Shown here in pieces: positions 1-8,940 of a stretch of DNA of 64,000 bases. How positions within the stretch are numbered: the first letter of the stretch is position 1; each line of letters starts with the position of its first letter. The translations under genes and the position numbers were made by a program. Under the pieces are notes generated by a model, which saw only the letters and a list, made by a program, of their open reading frames with translations, made no database searches and was not told the DNA's origin. This stretch comes from Lewinellaceae bacterium (GTDB lineage: Bacteria; Bacteroidota; Bacteroidia; Chitinophagales; Saprospiraceae): NCBI GenBank assembly GCA_020636375.1, contig JACJXZ010000002.1, forward strand, positions 248,001 to 312,000, written 5' to 3'.

Positions 1-421
1 TGCGGACGCTCTCCAGGCGAACGCCGGGCTGGTCGCCCCATACGCCGTCCACCTGCCGGTTGTAGCCGGTACCGCGGTCTCCCAGGGCAGGGTCCTGCGC
101 CATGGTCCAGACGCCCATCAGGCTGCCGTCTGCCCCGCGGGAGAGCCGGTTGCCCATGCTGGCGTTGGTCTGGTAATCGTAGACGGTCGTGCCGATCGGG
201 AACTCAGACCCGGCGCGGAAAGAGACCGGCAGGTCGATGTTAACCGGGTTGACGGCAATGTCGCCGACATCCTGCGCGGGGAAGGGATCCAGGCATTCTT
301 TTTGTTTGAATGCGGTTTGCGGGCCGTAGGGCGTCACCGCCACTTTGACCTGCGCCTGCACAGAGCGGGTGAAAAAGAAGGCCGAAAAGGCCAGCAGCGT
401 AAATAGTCGTACTAGTCTCAT
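1..421 (-). CDS. Secreted Asp-box/T9SS protein paralogue, N-terminal part (cut by window edge)
   Basis: Only the first 140 or so codons are inside the window; the gene continues beyond base 1. The start MRLVRLFTLLAFSAFFFTRS followed by VQAQ is a signal peptide. The mature part (VNPVNIDLPVSFRAGSEFPI, then GVWGDQPGVRLESVR) matches the same region of the two genes downstream of it, so this is a third, more diverged member of one tandem family. Its leader differs from the leader shared by the other two. By analogy it should be an exported beta-propeller protein with a C-terminal T9SS sorting domain, but that part cannot be seen here. Function unknown. Confidence 0.85.
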   Translation of the reverse strand, partial: MRLVRLFTLLAFSAFFFTRSVQAQVKVAVTPYGPQTAFKQKECLDPFPAQDVGDIAVNPVNIDLPVSFRAGSEFPIGTTVYDYQTNASMGNRLSRGADGSLMGVWTMAQDPALGDRGTGYNRQVDGVWGDQPGVRLESVR

Positions 422-488
422 ATGAATTTAGAATTGGTTGATGAAAAATCTTGATTTTTATCGCCGGGTGATAGGTGTGCCTGACTGG

Positions 489-595
489 ACTTTGGACGTG
501 CCACTGTTTTAAGTCGGAAGGCGGAATGGGGCTCCAAATGGGCGCAAAGCGCCTGCTTTTCCGATTTCCGCCTTCAACCCCGGACCGTCCAAAGT
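489..595. repeat. Imperfect foldback in the gap between two paralogues
   Basis: Two pairs of perfect 10-bp arms are nested: actttggacg at 489-498 with its complement at 586-595, and gaaggcggaa at 517-526 with its complement at 566-575. The spacer between the two arms is longer on the left (18 nt) than on the right (10 nt). It lies in the 391-bp gene-free stretch between the partial first gene and the second paralogue. I see no coding potential there. Confidence 0.6.
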
Positions 596-699
596 TTAGG
601 TGCCTGAGGTGCCTGATAAGAAAAAAGTTGGATGATTAGGCTTGTATTGACGTGAAGAATTCCGCCTCAAATATACGAAGGGCCCGCCCAACAAACAAC

Positions 700-741
700 A
701 AAAAAAAATGGCGTTCGAACGACATGCGTCCGAACGCCATT
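700..741 (-). terminator. Rho-independent-like terminator
   Basis: An 11-bp stem (aatggcgttcg at 707-717, complement at 731-741) is followed on the minus strand by a run of eight T. It stands about 70 bp beyond the stop codon of the minus-strand gene that ends at 813, with a low-complexity foldback in between. Confidence 0.7.
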
Positions 742-744
742 GTG

Positions 745-803
745 GCGATTCGAGATTCGCTAACCGCAGCTGAATGCGAATAGCGAACAGCGAAACGCGA
801 ACC
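745..803. repeat. Low-complexity foldback built on the word GCGAAT/GCGAAC
   Basis: The left arm repeats gattcg words and the right arm repeats gcgaatagcgaacagcgaaa. The arms pair imperfectly. It ends 10 bp from the stop codon of the neighbouring gene. The same word makes a second foldback at 32477-32548, next to the rplJ stop. Confidence 0.5.
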
Positions 804-812
804 ATCGAAGGA

Positions 813-2783
813 TTACTGCACCATCAACTTGGTCACCGCCACCTTATCCTCCGCCTGCAGGCGCAGCAGGTAAACCCCCTGGTTCAGGTTGCCTACGTTG
901 ATCCGCACCTGGTTGGCGCTGAAGCCGTTGGCCGTTTCGATGTCGGCTACTTTCTGGCCCATGATGTTGAGCAGGCTCAGGCTATACTGGGCGTTGTTTT
1001 CCAGCTTAAAGCTCACCAATGCCTCATTGCGGGCCGGGTTGGGCTGTACTTCCAGCTTAAAATAGTCGGCCTGAACCGTTTCCTCCTTGGTTCCGGTAGT
1101 AGGGAACACAATACCCAAATCTTCCCTCGGAGACAGCGTAACATGGTTGATGAAGGACGTCTCAAACGCGTCCATATCACCGCGAACGGCCAGGCCAGGG
1201 CGGAAGTCCTGCTGGTAAACTATATCCATACTGCCGGTATCGACATTAGAAGTAACCGAGGGGAATACCGCCTCGTAGAAATCGACCAGGTCTGGTTCGA
1301 AAACGACATCCGGGTTGATGATGTCGTAGGGGGCGGACCAGGTTTCTCCGCCATCCTGAGAGGTAGTGACGTATACGTGGCGATAGTACTGGTTGTCTTC
1401 CAGGTTGAGGAAGCGGTCCGTTTCCATCACACTGGCGTAAGCCAAGTAAATATTGCCAAATTCATCGACCCCTGCATTAGGCTGGCCGGTAAGGGAACAC
1501 TCGTAAGCAGCAATGTCGCCAGTGCCAAGATCAAGGGTATCATTACCATTGAGGTCGAGGACATCGACAATCATGCGGCTGCTATCCGGGCCGAAGGTTT
1601 CGTTCCAGTACATCAGTCCGCTAATGGTCGGATAGAAACTGGTTGTCCCATCAGTCAGGTCACCATCTGTAACATACATCCTTCCCCAAAAAGCGTGAAC
1701 CATCCCGTTAGGGTCAATGATCACTGCCCCTGCTTCATCACTAGTTAGGATAGCCAAAGAATCGGCCAGGCTGGCGTTTTCGCCATTATTTATAGCGGGG
1801 TGGTCCTCCGGATAAGGAGGAATGTCATCAAAAGTATAGCCGGCATCGGCAACGTACCGGTCCAGAGGATGATCGTGCATAATGGTCTTCGTCCAGGTCT
1901 CTCCGTTGTCCTCCGACTTCATCAGGGTGACATCGCTCCAGTTGTCAAAATAAGCGAAAGCCACCACATCGCCTCGGGAATCGATAGCGTAACCATCTCC
2001 ACTACTAGCAACAATAGAAGAGTTGTCCAATCCGGGCATAATGACGTCCACCTTATCCCAGGTGGCGCCGCCGTCCGTAGACCGATAGTACAGCGGGTGG
2101 CCGTCTACGCCTTCGTAAACAGCGCCGCCGTTGCCAACAGGCTGAGAAATGGCCACAACATGCACGTTCTCACCGCTGGCAGTAGCCCGGGGCCACAAGA
2201 GCCCGGGGCCGCCGTTGGCGGGAAGGATACCGGAGGGAATATCGTATTCCTCCCAGGAGCTGGCGCCGGCTTCGCGGCGAGCTACATGAATGGCCGGCGT
2301 TCCGGCGTGAGAGATGCTCATTTCCGTGCCGCTTGCCGTAATGACGTGGCTGGGCCATCCAATGCGGATGCTTTCGATGCGTGCCGATGGTTGGTCACCC
2401 CATACGCCACCCGTGGTTTTATTGTAGCCGGAACCACGGTCGGGTGCGCTTAAGTCGCCATTCAAACTAAACGTCCAGACACTATAAATCTCGCCGTCGG
2501 GACCGCGGGAGATGCGGTCGTCCACCGAGTTGTTGGACTGCAGGTCGTACGTGGTAACGCCGATCGGGAATTCAGATCCGGCGCGGAAAGAAACGGGCAT
2601 TTGAACATCTACCGGATTCGCAGTTGCTGCGTCTGCCGGCACATCAAGGAACGGTTCTATGCATCTTTCGGCGGGTTGTGCCTTCATGAGGCTGCTCCTT
2701 TTGAGCGTTGACTGCCCGAAGACAGTAGTACTCGCGGCCATGGCAAAGATGGCTACCATTGTTAGGAGTCGAGTTAATTTCAT
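813..2783 (-). CDS. Secreted Asp-box beta-propeller protein with T9SS sorting domain
   Basis: 656 residues with an N-terminal signal peptide (MKLTRLLTMVAIFAMAAST, cleavage near VFGQS). Three Asp-box (BNR) motifs of the S-x-D-x-G-x-x-W type are visible: STDGGATW near 235, SEDNGETW near 290 and SQDGGETW near 475. They indicate a sialidase-like propeller fold, though the arginine triad of true sialidases was not recognised. The last 80 residues (EVQPNPARNEALVSF to VAVTKLMVQ) are a type A T9SS C-terminal sorting domain, so the protein is exported and probably surface-attached or released. It is about four-fifths identical by eye to the next gene, and the two share about 20 bp of leader. Enzymatic activity is not established. 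Confidence 0.85.
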   Translation of the reverse strand: MKLTRLLTMVAIFAMAASTTVFGQSTLKRSSLMKAQPAERCIEPFLDVPADAATANPVDVQMPVSFRAGSEFPIGVTTYDLQSNNSVDDRISRGPDGEIYSVWTFSLNGDLSAPDRGSGYNKTTGGVWGDQPSARIESIRIGWPSHVITASGTEMSISHAGTPAIHVARREAGASSWEEYDIPSGILPANGGPGLLWPRATASGENVHVVAISQPVGNGGAVYEGVDGHPLYYRSTDGGATWDKVDVIMPGLDNSSIVASSGDGYAIDSRGDVVAFAYFDNWSDVTLMKSEDNGETWTKTIMHDHPLDRYVADAGYTFDDIPPYPEDHPAINNGENASLADSLAILTSDEAGAVIIDPNGMVHAFWGRMYVTDGDLTDGTTSFYPTISGLMYWNETFGPDSSRMIVDVLDLNGNDTLDLGTGDIAAYECSLTGQPNAGVDEFGNIYLAYASVMETDRFLNLEDNQYYRHVYVTTSQDGGETWSAPYDIINPDVVFEPDLVDFYEAVFPSVTSNVDTGSMDIVYQQDFRPGLAVRGDMDAFETSFINHVTLSPREDLGIVFPTTGTKEETVQADYFKLEVQPNPARNEALVSFKLENNAQYSLSLLNIMGQKVADIETANGFSANQVRINVGNLNQGVYLLRLQAEDKVAVTKLMVQ

Positions 2784-2835
2784 AAACTAATCTATTTGGT
2801 TTAATAAGTGATCAATATACAAAGGTTAAACAAAA

Positions 2836-2876
2836 CAAAAAATGGCGCTCCTGCGACATGCGTGGAAACGCCATTT
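2836..2876 (-). terminator. Rho-independent-like terminator
   Basis: Arms aaatggcg (2840-2847) and cgccattt (2869-2876) enclose a loop and are followed by a T-run on the minus strand. The loop sequence resembles that of the terminator at 700-741, so the terminator was probably duplicated with the gene. It serves the gene ending at 2943. Confidence 0.6.
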
Positions 2877-2881
2877 CTTTT

Positions 2882-2936
2882 GGTTATTGGTTGTCAGTTG
2901 TTTGTTATCCAAATCAAAAACAATCAGCCAATAACT
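2882..2936. repeat. Low-complexity foldback (GGTTATTGGTTGT word)
   Basis: The left arm ggttattggttgtcagttg pairs partly with caatcagccaataac on the right (core gttattgg / ccaataac). It stops a few bases before the stop codon of the gene ending at 2943. It belongs to the GTTGTTTG family also seen near 12.7, 21.1, 23.6 and 50.1 kb. Confidence 0.5.
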
Positions 2937-2942
2937 CCTCCA

Positions 2943-4919
2943 TCACTGCACCATCAACTTGGTAACGGCAACTTTATCGTCCGCCTGCAGGCGCAGTAAA
3001 TATACGCCCTGATTCAGGTTGCTTACATTGATCCGCACCTGGTTGGCGCTGAAGCCGTTGGCCGTTTCGATGTCGGCTACTTTCTGGCCCATGAGGTTGA
3101 GCAGGCTCAGGTTGTACTGGGCGTTGTTTTCCAGCTCAAAGGAAACCAGCGCTTCGTTCCGGGCCGGGTTGGGCTGGACTTCCAGCCTGAAGTAGTCGGC
3201 CTGCACCGTTTCTTCTTTGGTGCCGGTGCCCATGAATTCAACGCCCAGGTCTTCCCTCGGAGACAGCGAAATGTGGTTGATGAAAGAAGTTTCAAACGGG
3301 TCCATGTCGCCGCGGACGGCCAGGCCCGGGCGGAAGTCCTGCTGATAGAGGATGTCCATGCTGCCTGTATCGACATTGGAAGTAACCGAGGGAAAGACCG
3401 CCTCGTAGAAATCGACCAGGTCCGGTTCGAAGACCACGTCCGGGTTAATGGCGTCGTAGGGATCGCTCCAGGTCTCTCCGCCATCCTGAGAGGTAATGAC
3501 GAAGATGTGGCGGTAGTACTGGTTGTCCTCGATGGCGAGGTAGCGGTCTGTTTCCATGACGTTGGTATAAGCAACGTAGATGTTGCCAAACTCATCGACC
3601 CCGGCATTGGGCTGGCCGGTCAATGAACAATAGTATAAGGAAACATTGTCTCCAACGATATCAAGCGTATCGTTGCCGTCGATATCGACGACGTCGGCGA
3701 TGATCCGGCTGCTGTCCGGGCCGAAAGTTTCGTTCCAGTACATCAGGCCGCTCGTAGTGGGATAGTAGCTCGAGTTGCCGTCCGTCAGGTCGGCGTCCGT
3801 CACGTACATCCTGCCCCAGAAAACATGGACCATGCCGGAAGGATCAATGATTACGGCACCGGATTCATCATTGGAGAGGATGGCCAGGGAGTCCGCCAGG
3901 TTGAAGGTGCCAAGTGCGCCATTTGTTACGGCGGGGTGGTCATCCGGGTAAGGGAGGACATCTTCGATGCTATAACCTGCATCAATTTCGTAAAGGTCCA
4001 GCGGGTGATCGTGCAGGCGGGTCTGGGTCCAGGTCTCGCCATTGTCTTCCGATTTCACGAGGATAACATCGCTCCAGCCTTCAAAGAAAGCAACAGCGAT
4101 AACATCGCCACGGGAATCGATAGCATAGCCGTCGGCCGTGCCGGAATTGATAACCGTATTATCCAGGCCGGGCAGGATGACATCCACCTTATCCCAGGTG
4201 GCGCCGCCGTCCGTCGAGCGGTAGTACAGCGGGTGGCCGTCGACGCCTTCATACACGGCGCCGCCGTTGGCAATCGGGTAAGAAATGGCGATAACGTGGA
4301 TGTTCTCGCCGCTGGCCGTGGCGCGGGGCCACAGGATGCCGGGGCCGCCGTTGGCGGGCAGGATGCCGGAAGGAATGTCAGCCTCGCTCCAGGTAGCGCT
4401 GCCGGCAGTGCGGCGGGCAACATGAACAGCGGGTGCGCCGATGTGGGAGATGAGGCATTCTGTGCCGCTTTCCGTAACCACGTGGCTGGGCCAGCCGATG
4501 CGCACGCTTTCGACGCGCTGTGTGGGCTGGTCGCCCCATACGCCGCCGGTCGTTGAGTTATAACCGGAACCGCGGTCGGGTGCCGCCACGTCGCCGTTGA
4601 GGCTGAACGTCCAGGTACCGTGGAGTTCGCCGCCGGAACTGCGGGAGATGCGGTCGTCCACCGAGTTGTTCGACTGCAGGTCGTAAGTGGTAGCGCCAAT
4701 CGGGAATTCAGACCCGGCGCGGAAGGAAACGGGCATTTGAACGTTCACCGGGTTAGCGGTTACCGCGTCGGCGGGCACGTCCAGGAACGGCTCCACGCAT
4801 CTTTCGGCGGTTGCCGGCTTCATAAGGCTGCTCCTTTTGAGCTTGGACTGGCCGAAGACAGTCACGCTCGAGGCCATGGCAAAGATGGCCACCATAGTGA
4901 GGAGTCGAGTTAATTTCAT
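2943..4919 (-). CDS. Secreted Asp-box beta-propeller protein with T9SS sorting domain (paralogue)
   Basis: 658 residues, the closest relative of the preceding gene along their whole length, from signal peptide (MKLTRLLTMVAIFAMASSV) to sorting domain (EVQPNPARNEALVSFELENN to VAVTKLMVQ). The Asp-boxes STDGGATW, SEDNGETW and SQDGGETW are conserved. Differences cluster in the linker after the second Asp-box and in the region before the sorting domain. The start ATG and the leader (aaactaatctatttggtt) are the same as in the neighbour, which indicates a recent tandem duplication that included the start region. Likely a cell-surface or secreted binding or processing protein; substrate unknown. Confidence 0.85.
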   Translation of the reverse strand: MKLTRLLTMVAIFAMASSVTVFGQSKLKRSSLMKPATAERCVEPFLDVPADAVTANPVNVQMPVSFRAGSEFPIGATTYDLQSNNSVDDRISRSSGGELHGTWTFSLNGDVAAPDRGSGYNSTTGGVWGDQPTQRVESVRIGWPSHVVTESGTECLISHIGAPAVHVARRTAGSATWSEADIPSGILPANGGPGILWPRATASGENIHVIAISYPIANGGAVYEGVDGHPLYYRSTDGGATWDKVDVILPGLDNTVINSGTADGYAIDSRGDVIAVAFFEGWSDVILVKSEDNGETWTQTRLHDHPLDLYEIDAGYSIEDVLPYPDDHPAVTNGALGTFNLADSLAILSNDESGAVIIDPSGMVHVFWGRMYVTDADLTDGNSSYYPTTSGLMYWNETFGPDSSRIIADVVDIDGNDTLDIVGDNVSLYYCSLTGQPNAGVDEFGNIYVAYTNVMETDRYLAIEDNQYYRHIFVITSQDGGETWSDPYDAINPDVVFEPDLVDFYEAVFPSVTSNVDTGSMDILYQQDFRPGLAVRGDMDPFETSFINHISLSPREDLGVEFMGTGTKEETVQADYFRLEVQPNPARNEALVSFELENNAQYNLSLLNLMGQKVADIETANGFSANQVRINVSNLNQGVYLLRLQADDKVAVTKLMVQ

Positions 4920-5224
4920 AAACTAATCTATTTGGTTAAACAATACTAATCCGAGACTTTATGTTACTTGGCGGTGAAGATACGAATTTGCCGGGATGGG
5001 CTTTATAGGTAATGTTTGCCTTTTGTTGGCTGCTTTACAAATAGCATTATTTGTACTGGCCACCAAAGAAAGCTATTTTTTCGTAGAAAAAAAAATTTAA
5101 AACAAAAAGGCAAGTCCCGGCGGGAGGCTATTGAAATTCGCCTTTTTGCTTTGCGGCGGGCTCAACCTGACGGGTTTCGCGCAAGTTCTCACACTGCTGA
5201 ACCCGGCAGGTAGAGCCGGGCTGT
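4920..5224. other. Gene-free stretch
   Basis: Leader of the paralogue array on one side and 3' region of the symporter on the other. A short stem (cccggc 5202-5207 / gccggg 5215-5220) lies just past the symporter stop but has no T-run. I see no gene or RNA here. Confidence 0.5.
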
Positions 5225-6793
5225 TCATATCATGTACTTGAAATACATGCTGAACAAAATGATGGCTACGAAGAACCCCATCAGGATTTTCGCTTCCCGG
5301 GTGAACAGCCATCGGGGGTCGACGGTGAAGTCGATGGCCACCTCTTTGGGCTTGCCGGGCAGCAACAGGCTCAGGCCATAGCCCAGGGACAAGGTGATGG
5401 CTGCGCCGATGAAATTCCACCAGAACCAAAAGATATCTTCTACTGCCAGCCATAAGAATACATTAACAACAACACCGGCAGCCAGGCCTATGTTCGCGCC
5501 GAGGGCATGCGTTTTTTTGGTCATGATGGCCAGCAGGAAAGTAGCCAGGATGGGGCCGAAGAACACGGAGCCGACCTTGTTGATGGCCTCGATCACCGTA
5601 TCGGCTATGTTGCCGGCGAAAATGGCGAGGAAGATACAAACCAGCCCCCAGAACAAGGCCGTAAAGCGGCTGTACACCATGTAGCGCCCGGCAGGGATGT
5701 CGCGCCCGCGGCTGATGAAATCTTCCATCGTCACCGCCGAAAGCGAGTTGATGGCAGAGCTGAGGGAAGACATGGCGGCCGAGAGGATGGCCACGATCAG
5801 CAGCCCGATCATGCCGTGGGGCAGGTAGTCGCGGATAAAGACGGGGATCATCATGTCCGGCTTGCCGGCCGGCACTTCGGCCTGGAATTCCGGGGTGATG
5901 GCCACCATGGTGCCGATGATCAGCCCCATGAAGCAATAGGCGAAGGTGAGCGGAAAGCGGATAACGCCATTGAACAGGAGGGTCTTGCGCACGGTGGCCA
6001 GGTCGCGGGCGGACAGCATGCGCTGGGCCTGCGACTGGTCGGTGCCATAGTAAGATACATAAAGGAAAAAACCCCCGATGACCATCGGCCAGAAGCCGAA
6101 CTCCTCGCCTTTGCTGAATCCCAGGGAGGAAAAATCGACGGCCTCCAGGCGGCTGCGGTCCAGGTTGGCCAGGAAGTTATCCCAGCCGCCGACTTCCACC
6201 AGGCCGAAAACCATGCAGGCGATGATCCCGATGAAAAGGATGATCATCTGGATCATATCCCCGTATACCACGGCTTTCATCCCGCCCTGAAGGGAATAGG
6301 CCAACGTAATCACGCCGATGAGGGCGAGGGTGCTGAAAAAAGAAATGTCCAGCACGCTCTCCAGGATAATGGAAACGGCATAGATCATGACCCCGGTGGC
6401 AAACGCCCGGCTGACCAGAAAAACAAAGCTGAGCAGCAGGCGGCTCGAAGCGCTGAAACGCCGCTCCAGGTATTCGTAAATGCTGACCACGCCGGAATTG
6501 TACAACGGCGGGAAGAGAATGGCCATCAGGAAGATCATGGCGACCGGCACCGCCAGCTCGTAACTCAGCCACTCCAGGCCGCCGCCCTCCCGGATGCCGA
6601 CAAAGGCCGGCGCCGAGATGAAACTGATGGCGGACAACTGAGTGGCCATGACCGACAGGCCGAGCGGCAGCCAGCCGAAACTTTTGCCGCCCAGAAAATA
6701 GTCCTTCCCGTCTTTCTGGTCTTTGAAAATGTAACCGAGGCCCAGGAAGCCCACGGCATAAACGATGACAATAACGTAATCCAGGGTGTTCAT
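5225..6793 (-). CDS. Sodium:solute symporter (SSS family)
   Basis: 522 residues with about 13 to 14 hydrophobic segments. The start region (MNTLDYVIVIVYAVGFLGLG), the GKDYFLGGKSFGWLPLGLSV segment and the FISAPAFVGIREGG region are typical of the solute:sodium symporter family (SGLT/PutP/NanT fold). It would import a small solute with Na+ across the inner membrane. The substrate cannot be read from sequence; many Bacteroidota homologues sit near sugar or sialic-acid genes. The nearby Asp-box proteins make a glycan-derived solute possible but unproven. It is a single gene with its own 367-bp upstream gap. Confidence 0.9.
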   Translation of the reverse strand: MNTLDYVIVIVYAVGFLGLGYIFKDQKDGKDYFLGGKSFGWLPLGLSVMATQLSAISFISAPAFVGIREGGGLEWLSYELAVPVAMIFLMAILFPPLYNSGVVSIYEYLERRFSASSRLLLSFVFLVSRAFATGVMIYAVSIILESVLDISFFSTLALIGVITLAYSLQGGMKAVVYGDMIQMIILFIGIIACMVFGLVEVGGWDNFLANLDRSRLEAVDFSSLGFSKGEEFGFWPMVIGGFFLYVSYYGTDQSQAQRMLSARDLATVRKTLLFNGVIRFPLTFAYCFMGLIIGTMVAITPEFQAEVPAGKPDMMIPVFIRDYLPHGMIGLLIVAILSAAMSSLSSAINSLSAVTMEDFISRGRDIPAGRYMVYSRFTALFWGLVCIFLAIFAGNIADTVIEAINKVGSVFFGPILATFLLAIMTKKTHALGANIGLAAGVVVNVFLWLAVEDIFWFWWNFIGAAITLSLGYGLSLLLPGKPKEVAIDFTVDPRWLFTREAKILMGFFVAIILFSMYFKYMI

Positions 6794-7160
6794 ATAGTGA
6801 GGTCGTTGGTTTTCCGAACGTTTGCGCGCCGGGCTGTTTTGGGCAAAGTTACCAAATTTGATTTATTTTCTCGCCCAAAAATCCGAATCTTATATGGCAC
6901 ACAGGGGATTCCGGGCTGCTGACACAGGCGGGGGGGACAACTTTCCCGAATTATTCTTTCTTCCGGCGCACTGATCCGCAGGGCCGCAAAAATACCCGGC
7001 AGGAAGGACGGCACTGCAAAAACAATGTGGCAACACTAAGCGTATCATATTGGGGATAATGGCTCATGAAGCCCGAAGTAAAGAGCTGTTAGTTACGGCC
7101 TGAAAGAGGATATGAGAAGGCAGGGCTACCAACTTTGCTAAAAAACAAAACCCACAAGAA
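6794..7160. other. Divergent intergenic region, symporter/marR
   Basis: 367 bp between two divergently oriented genes; it must hold both promoters. On the minus strand TAACTTTG (6851-6844) fits the Bacteroidota -7 consensus TAnnTTTG and could serve the symporter. No convincing TTTG element was found at -33. A MarR operator may lie here but I cannot identify a palindrome with confidence. Confidence 0.3.
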
Positions 7161-7610
7161 ATGAGGATCGAGGACGCCATTCAACAAACCAGGCCCTTCC
7201 GCAATGCGCGGCATAAAGCTACAGTGAACATCATTTTTACCAACAACTGGATACAGGAGCAGATCAAAATCGAGCTGAAGCCCTACGGGATCACCATGCA
7301 GCAATACAACGTGCTGCGGGTGCTCAAAGGCGCCAAAGGGCCCATCAGCACCTCGGTGATCCGGGAGCGCCTGCTCGACCGCATGGCGGATACCTCCCGG
7401 ATGGTCGACCGCCTGCACCAGAAAGGCCTCGTCCTGCGCCAGGTTTGCAAACACGACAAACGCCTGGTGGACGTGAGCATCAGCCCGGAGGGCGAAAAAC
7501 TCCTGGCTGGCCTGAAAAACATCAACCCCGGCCTGGACGGGATCCTGGACAACCTCACGGAAGAGGAGGCGGAACTGCTCAGCGGGCTGCTGGATAAGGT
7601 ACGGGGGTAG
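7161..7610 (+). CDS. MarR-family transcriptional regulator
   Basis: 149 residues, normal for the family. The winged-helix core is seen as YGITMQQYNVLRVLKGAKGP, then the recognition region TSVIRERLLDRMADTSRMVD, then the wing around KHDKRLVDVSISPEGEKLL. It is a DNA-binding dimer, usually a repressor released by small aromatic or oxidising ligands. It is divergent from the symporter gene and may control it, but this is inference from position only. The stop codon is followed within 2 bp by a decamer repeat tract. Confidence 0.9.
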   Translation: MRIEDAIQQTRPFRNARHKATVNIIFTNNWIQEQIKIELKPYGITMQQYNVLRVLKGAKGPISTSVIRERLLDRMADTSRMVDRLHQKGLVLRQVCKHDKRLVDVSISPEGEKLLAGLKNINPGLDGILDNLTEEEAELLSGLLDKVRG

Positions 7611-7612
7611 GG

Positions 7613-7780
7613 GAAATGGGGGGAAATAGGTGGAAATACGTGGAAATACATGGAAATAGGTGGAAATACATGGAAATAGGTGGAAATAGGTGGAAATAGG
7701 TGGAAATACGTGGAAATACATGGAAATACGTGGAAATGCGTGAAAATGCGTGGAAATACGTGGAAATGGGTGGAAATGGC
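7613..7780. repeat. Tandem 10-bp repeat (GTGGAAATAC type), about 17 copies
   Basis: Units of exactly 10 bp (gtggaaatac, atggaaatag and variants) follow each other in register. Every unit holds an AAA tract, so A-tracts recur once per helical turn, which should give intrinsically curved DNA. It begins 2 bp after the marR stop codon. The same word occurs in a foldback at 17257-17344. Confidence 0.9.
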
Positions 7781-8231
7781 GTTCTGCCCGAACTAGCCAG
7801 CTATGGCGCAAGCGTCCAGCGGGGGACATTTCTCCCGATTCGGAGGTGCGTTTTCCCCCGTTGGCGGGGGTTAGGGGGTGGATTCCAAATAAAATTTCAC
7901 GTTTTTAATACCGGGGATTCAAATCTGGACTTTCCAGAGCACCCCCACCTAAACACCTAATACAACCCATACACCTATGAGAGCACTCCGGAAACCTCCG
8001 TTAAGGAATGATGGAACGAAGGAATGATGGAATGAATACAAACCACCATGTGTTTATTAATGAATATCAATTTAAAATACATCTTCGCTTTATTCATTCC
8101 TTCATTTTTACCCGGCCGAGGAACGAGGACGGGCCTCCAGTCATTTTTACCCGGCTCGCAGAGACGGGCATTCCTTTTCCAGGGTTTCCGGAGTGCCCCT
8201 ACCCAATCCCAAAAGCGCCCGGCCGGCCCGC
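7781..8231. repeat. Gene-free stretch with GAATGATG foldback and a dispersed 27-mer
   Basis: At 8007-8036 the word ggaatgatgg is repeated and its complement recurs near 8090-8107 (tattcattccttcattttta), giving an imperfect foldback. At 8107-8133 lies a 27-bp sequence (tttacccggccgaggaacga and onward) whose exact reverse complement is at 18355-18381. No open reading frame with recognisable features is present. Confidence 0.6.
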
Positions 8232-8918
8232 CTACTTCAACCTGCCTTCCAGCTCGGAAAACTTCACCTGAAAAGCTTTCGGTTCCGGATCCATCACCTC
8301 CGGATAGAGGACCTTGTAGAACTCCAGATAATCCGGGCCGATGACGAAGGCCTGCAGGTCATCGTCCGTCACTTCAGCCTCTATTTTGAACCGGGACCGT
8401 ATCTTTTCCGCCAGCCGCTTCCGCAAAAGAGGCCGGTGGCCCACTCCATCCCGGAACAGGCTTTCCAGGGGGATCAGCTCTTTCGCCTCCGCATTGTAAT
8501 TGACGTTGTGAAACCGGTACAGCAAGGTGGATACCCCCGGGACAGCCCATTCATACATCTGCCGCACGCTGGTTACCCGGCTGGTATTCTGCACCAGCTG
8601 GTATTCCGAACGCATCTCCCGCCCTTCGCTGTTGAAATCCTTGATGAATTCCGTAAATTCGTCGATCGCCGCTTCCAGGCCGGCGCGCACCGCCCCGTTA
8701 AACACCTCGTGTTCGCGGATGGCGGGATATTTGATATCCAGGGCGTAATGCAGCACCGTGTCCTCCCGGGTAAAACCGATAGTGGTGATCTGCGGGCCGG
8801 GCCCGGCAGCCGGCTGTACGGCGGCTTCCCCCTGGCTTTCTTCAGCAGTTTTTGGATCGGAACGGCAGGCCGTCAATGCCAGCAATACCATTGAGAAGAA
8901 TAAGCTTGGCCTTGTCAT
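8232..8918 (-). CDS. Lipoprotein, DUF3298/RsiV-like
   Basis: 228 residues. The start MTRPSLFFSMVLLALTACRS is a lipoprotein signal with the lipobox Cys at position 18. The mature region has the DUF4163/DUF3298 arrangement seen in RsiV-like extracytoplasmic proteins: a first domain around YALDIKYPAIREHEVFNGAV and a second with ELIPLESLFRDGVGHRPLL, in which the final domain is marked by DDDLQAFVIGPDYLEFY. It is probably anchored in the outer membrane facing the periplasm. It starts 22 bp after the stop of the sugar-dehydrogenase gene on the same strand and is likely cotranscribed with it. Confidence 0.7.
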   Translation of the reverse strand: MTRPSLFFSMVLLALTACRSDPKTAEESQGEAAVQPAAGPGPQITTIGFTREDTVLHYALDIKYPAIREHEVFNGAVRAGLEAAIDEFTEFIKDFNSEGREMRSEYQLVQNTSRVTSVRQMYEWAVPGVSTLLYRFHNVNYNAEAKELIPLESLFRDGVGHRPLLRKRLAEKIRSRFKIEAEVTDDDLQAFVIGPDYLEFYKVLYPEVMDPEPKAFQVKFSELEGRLK

Positions 8919-8940
8919 GGTCGTTGGATTGTGTGACGCA

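Noticed and set aside
1..6793. Sialic-acid utilisation locus (sialidase-like proteins plus SSS transporter)
   Set aside because: The Asp-box proteins show no recognised catalytic arginine triad, and no nanA/nanE/nanK-like genes are near.
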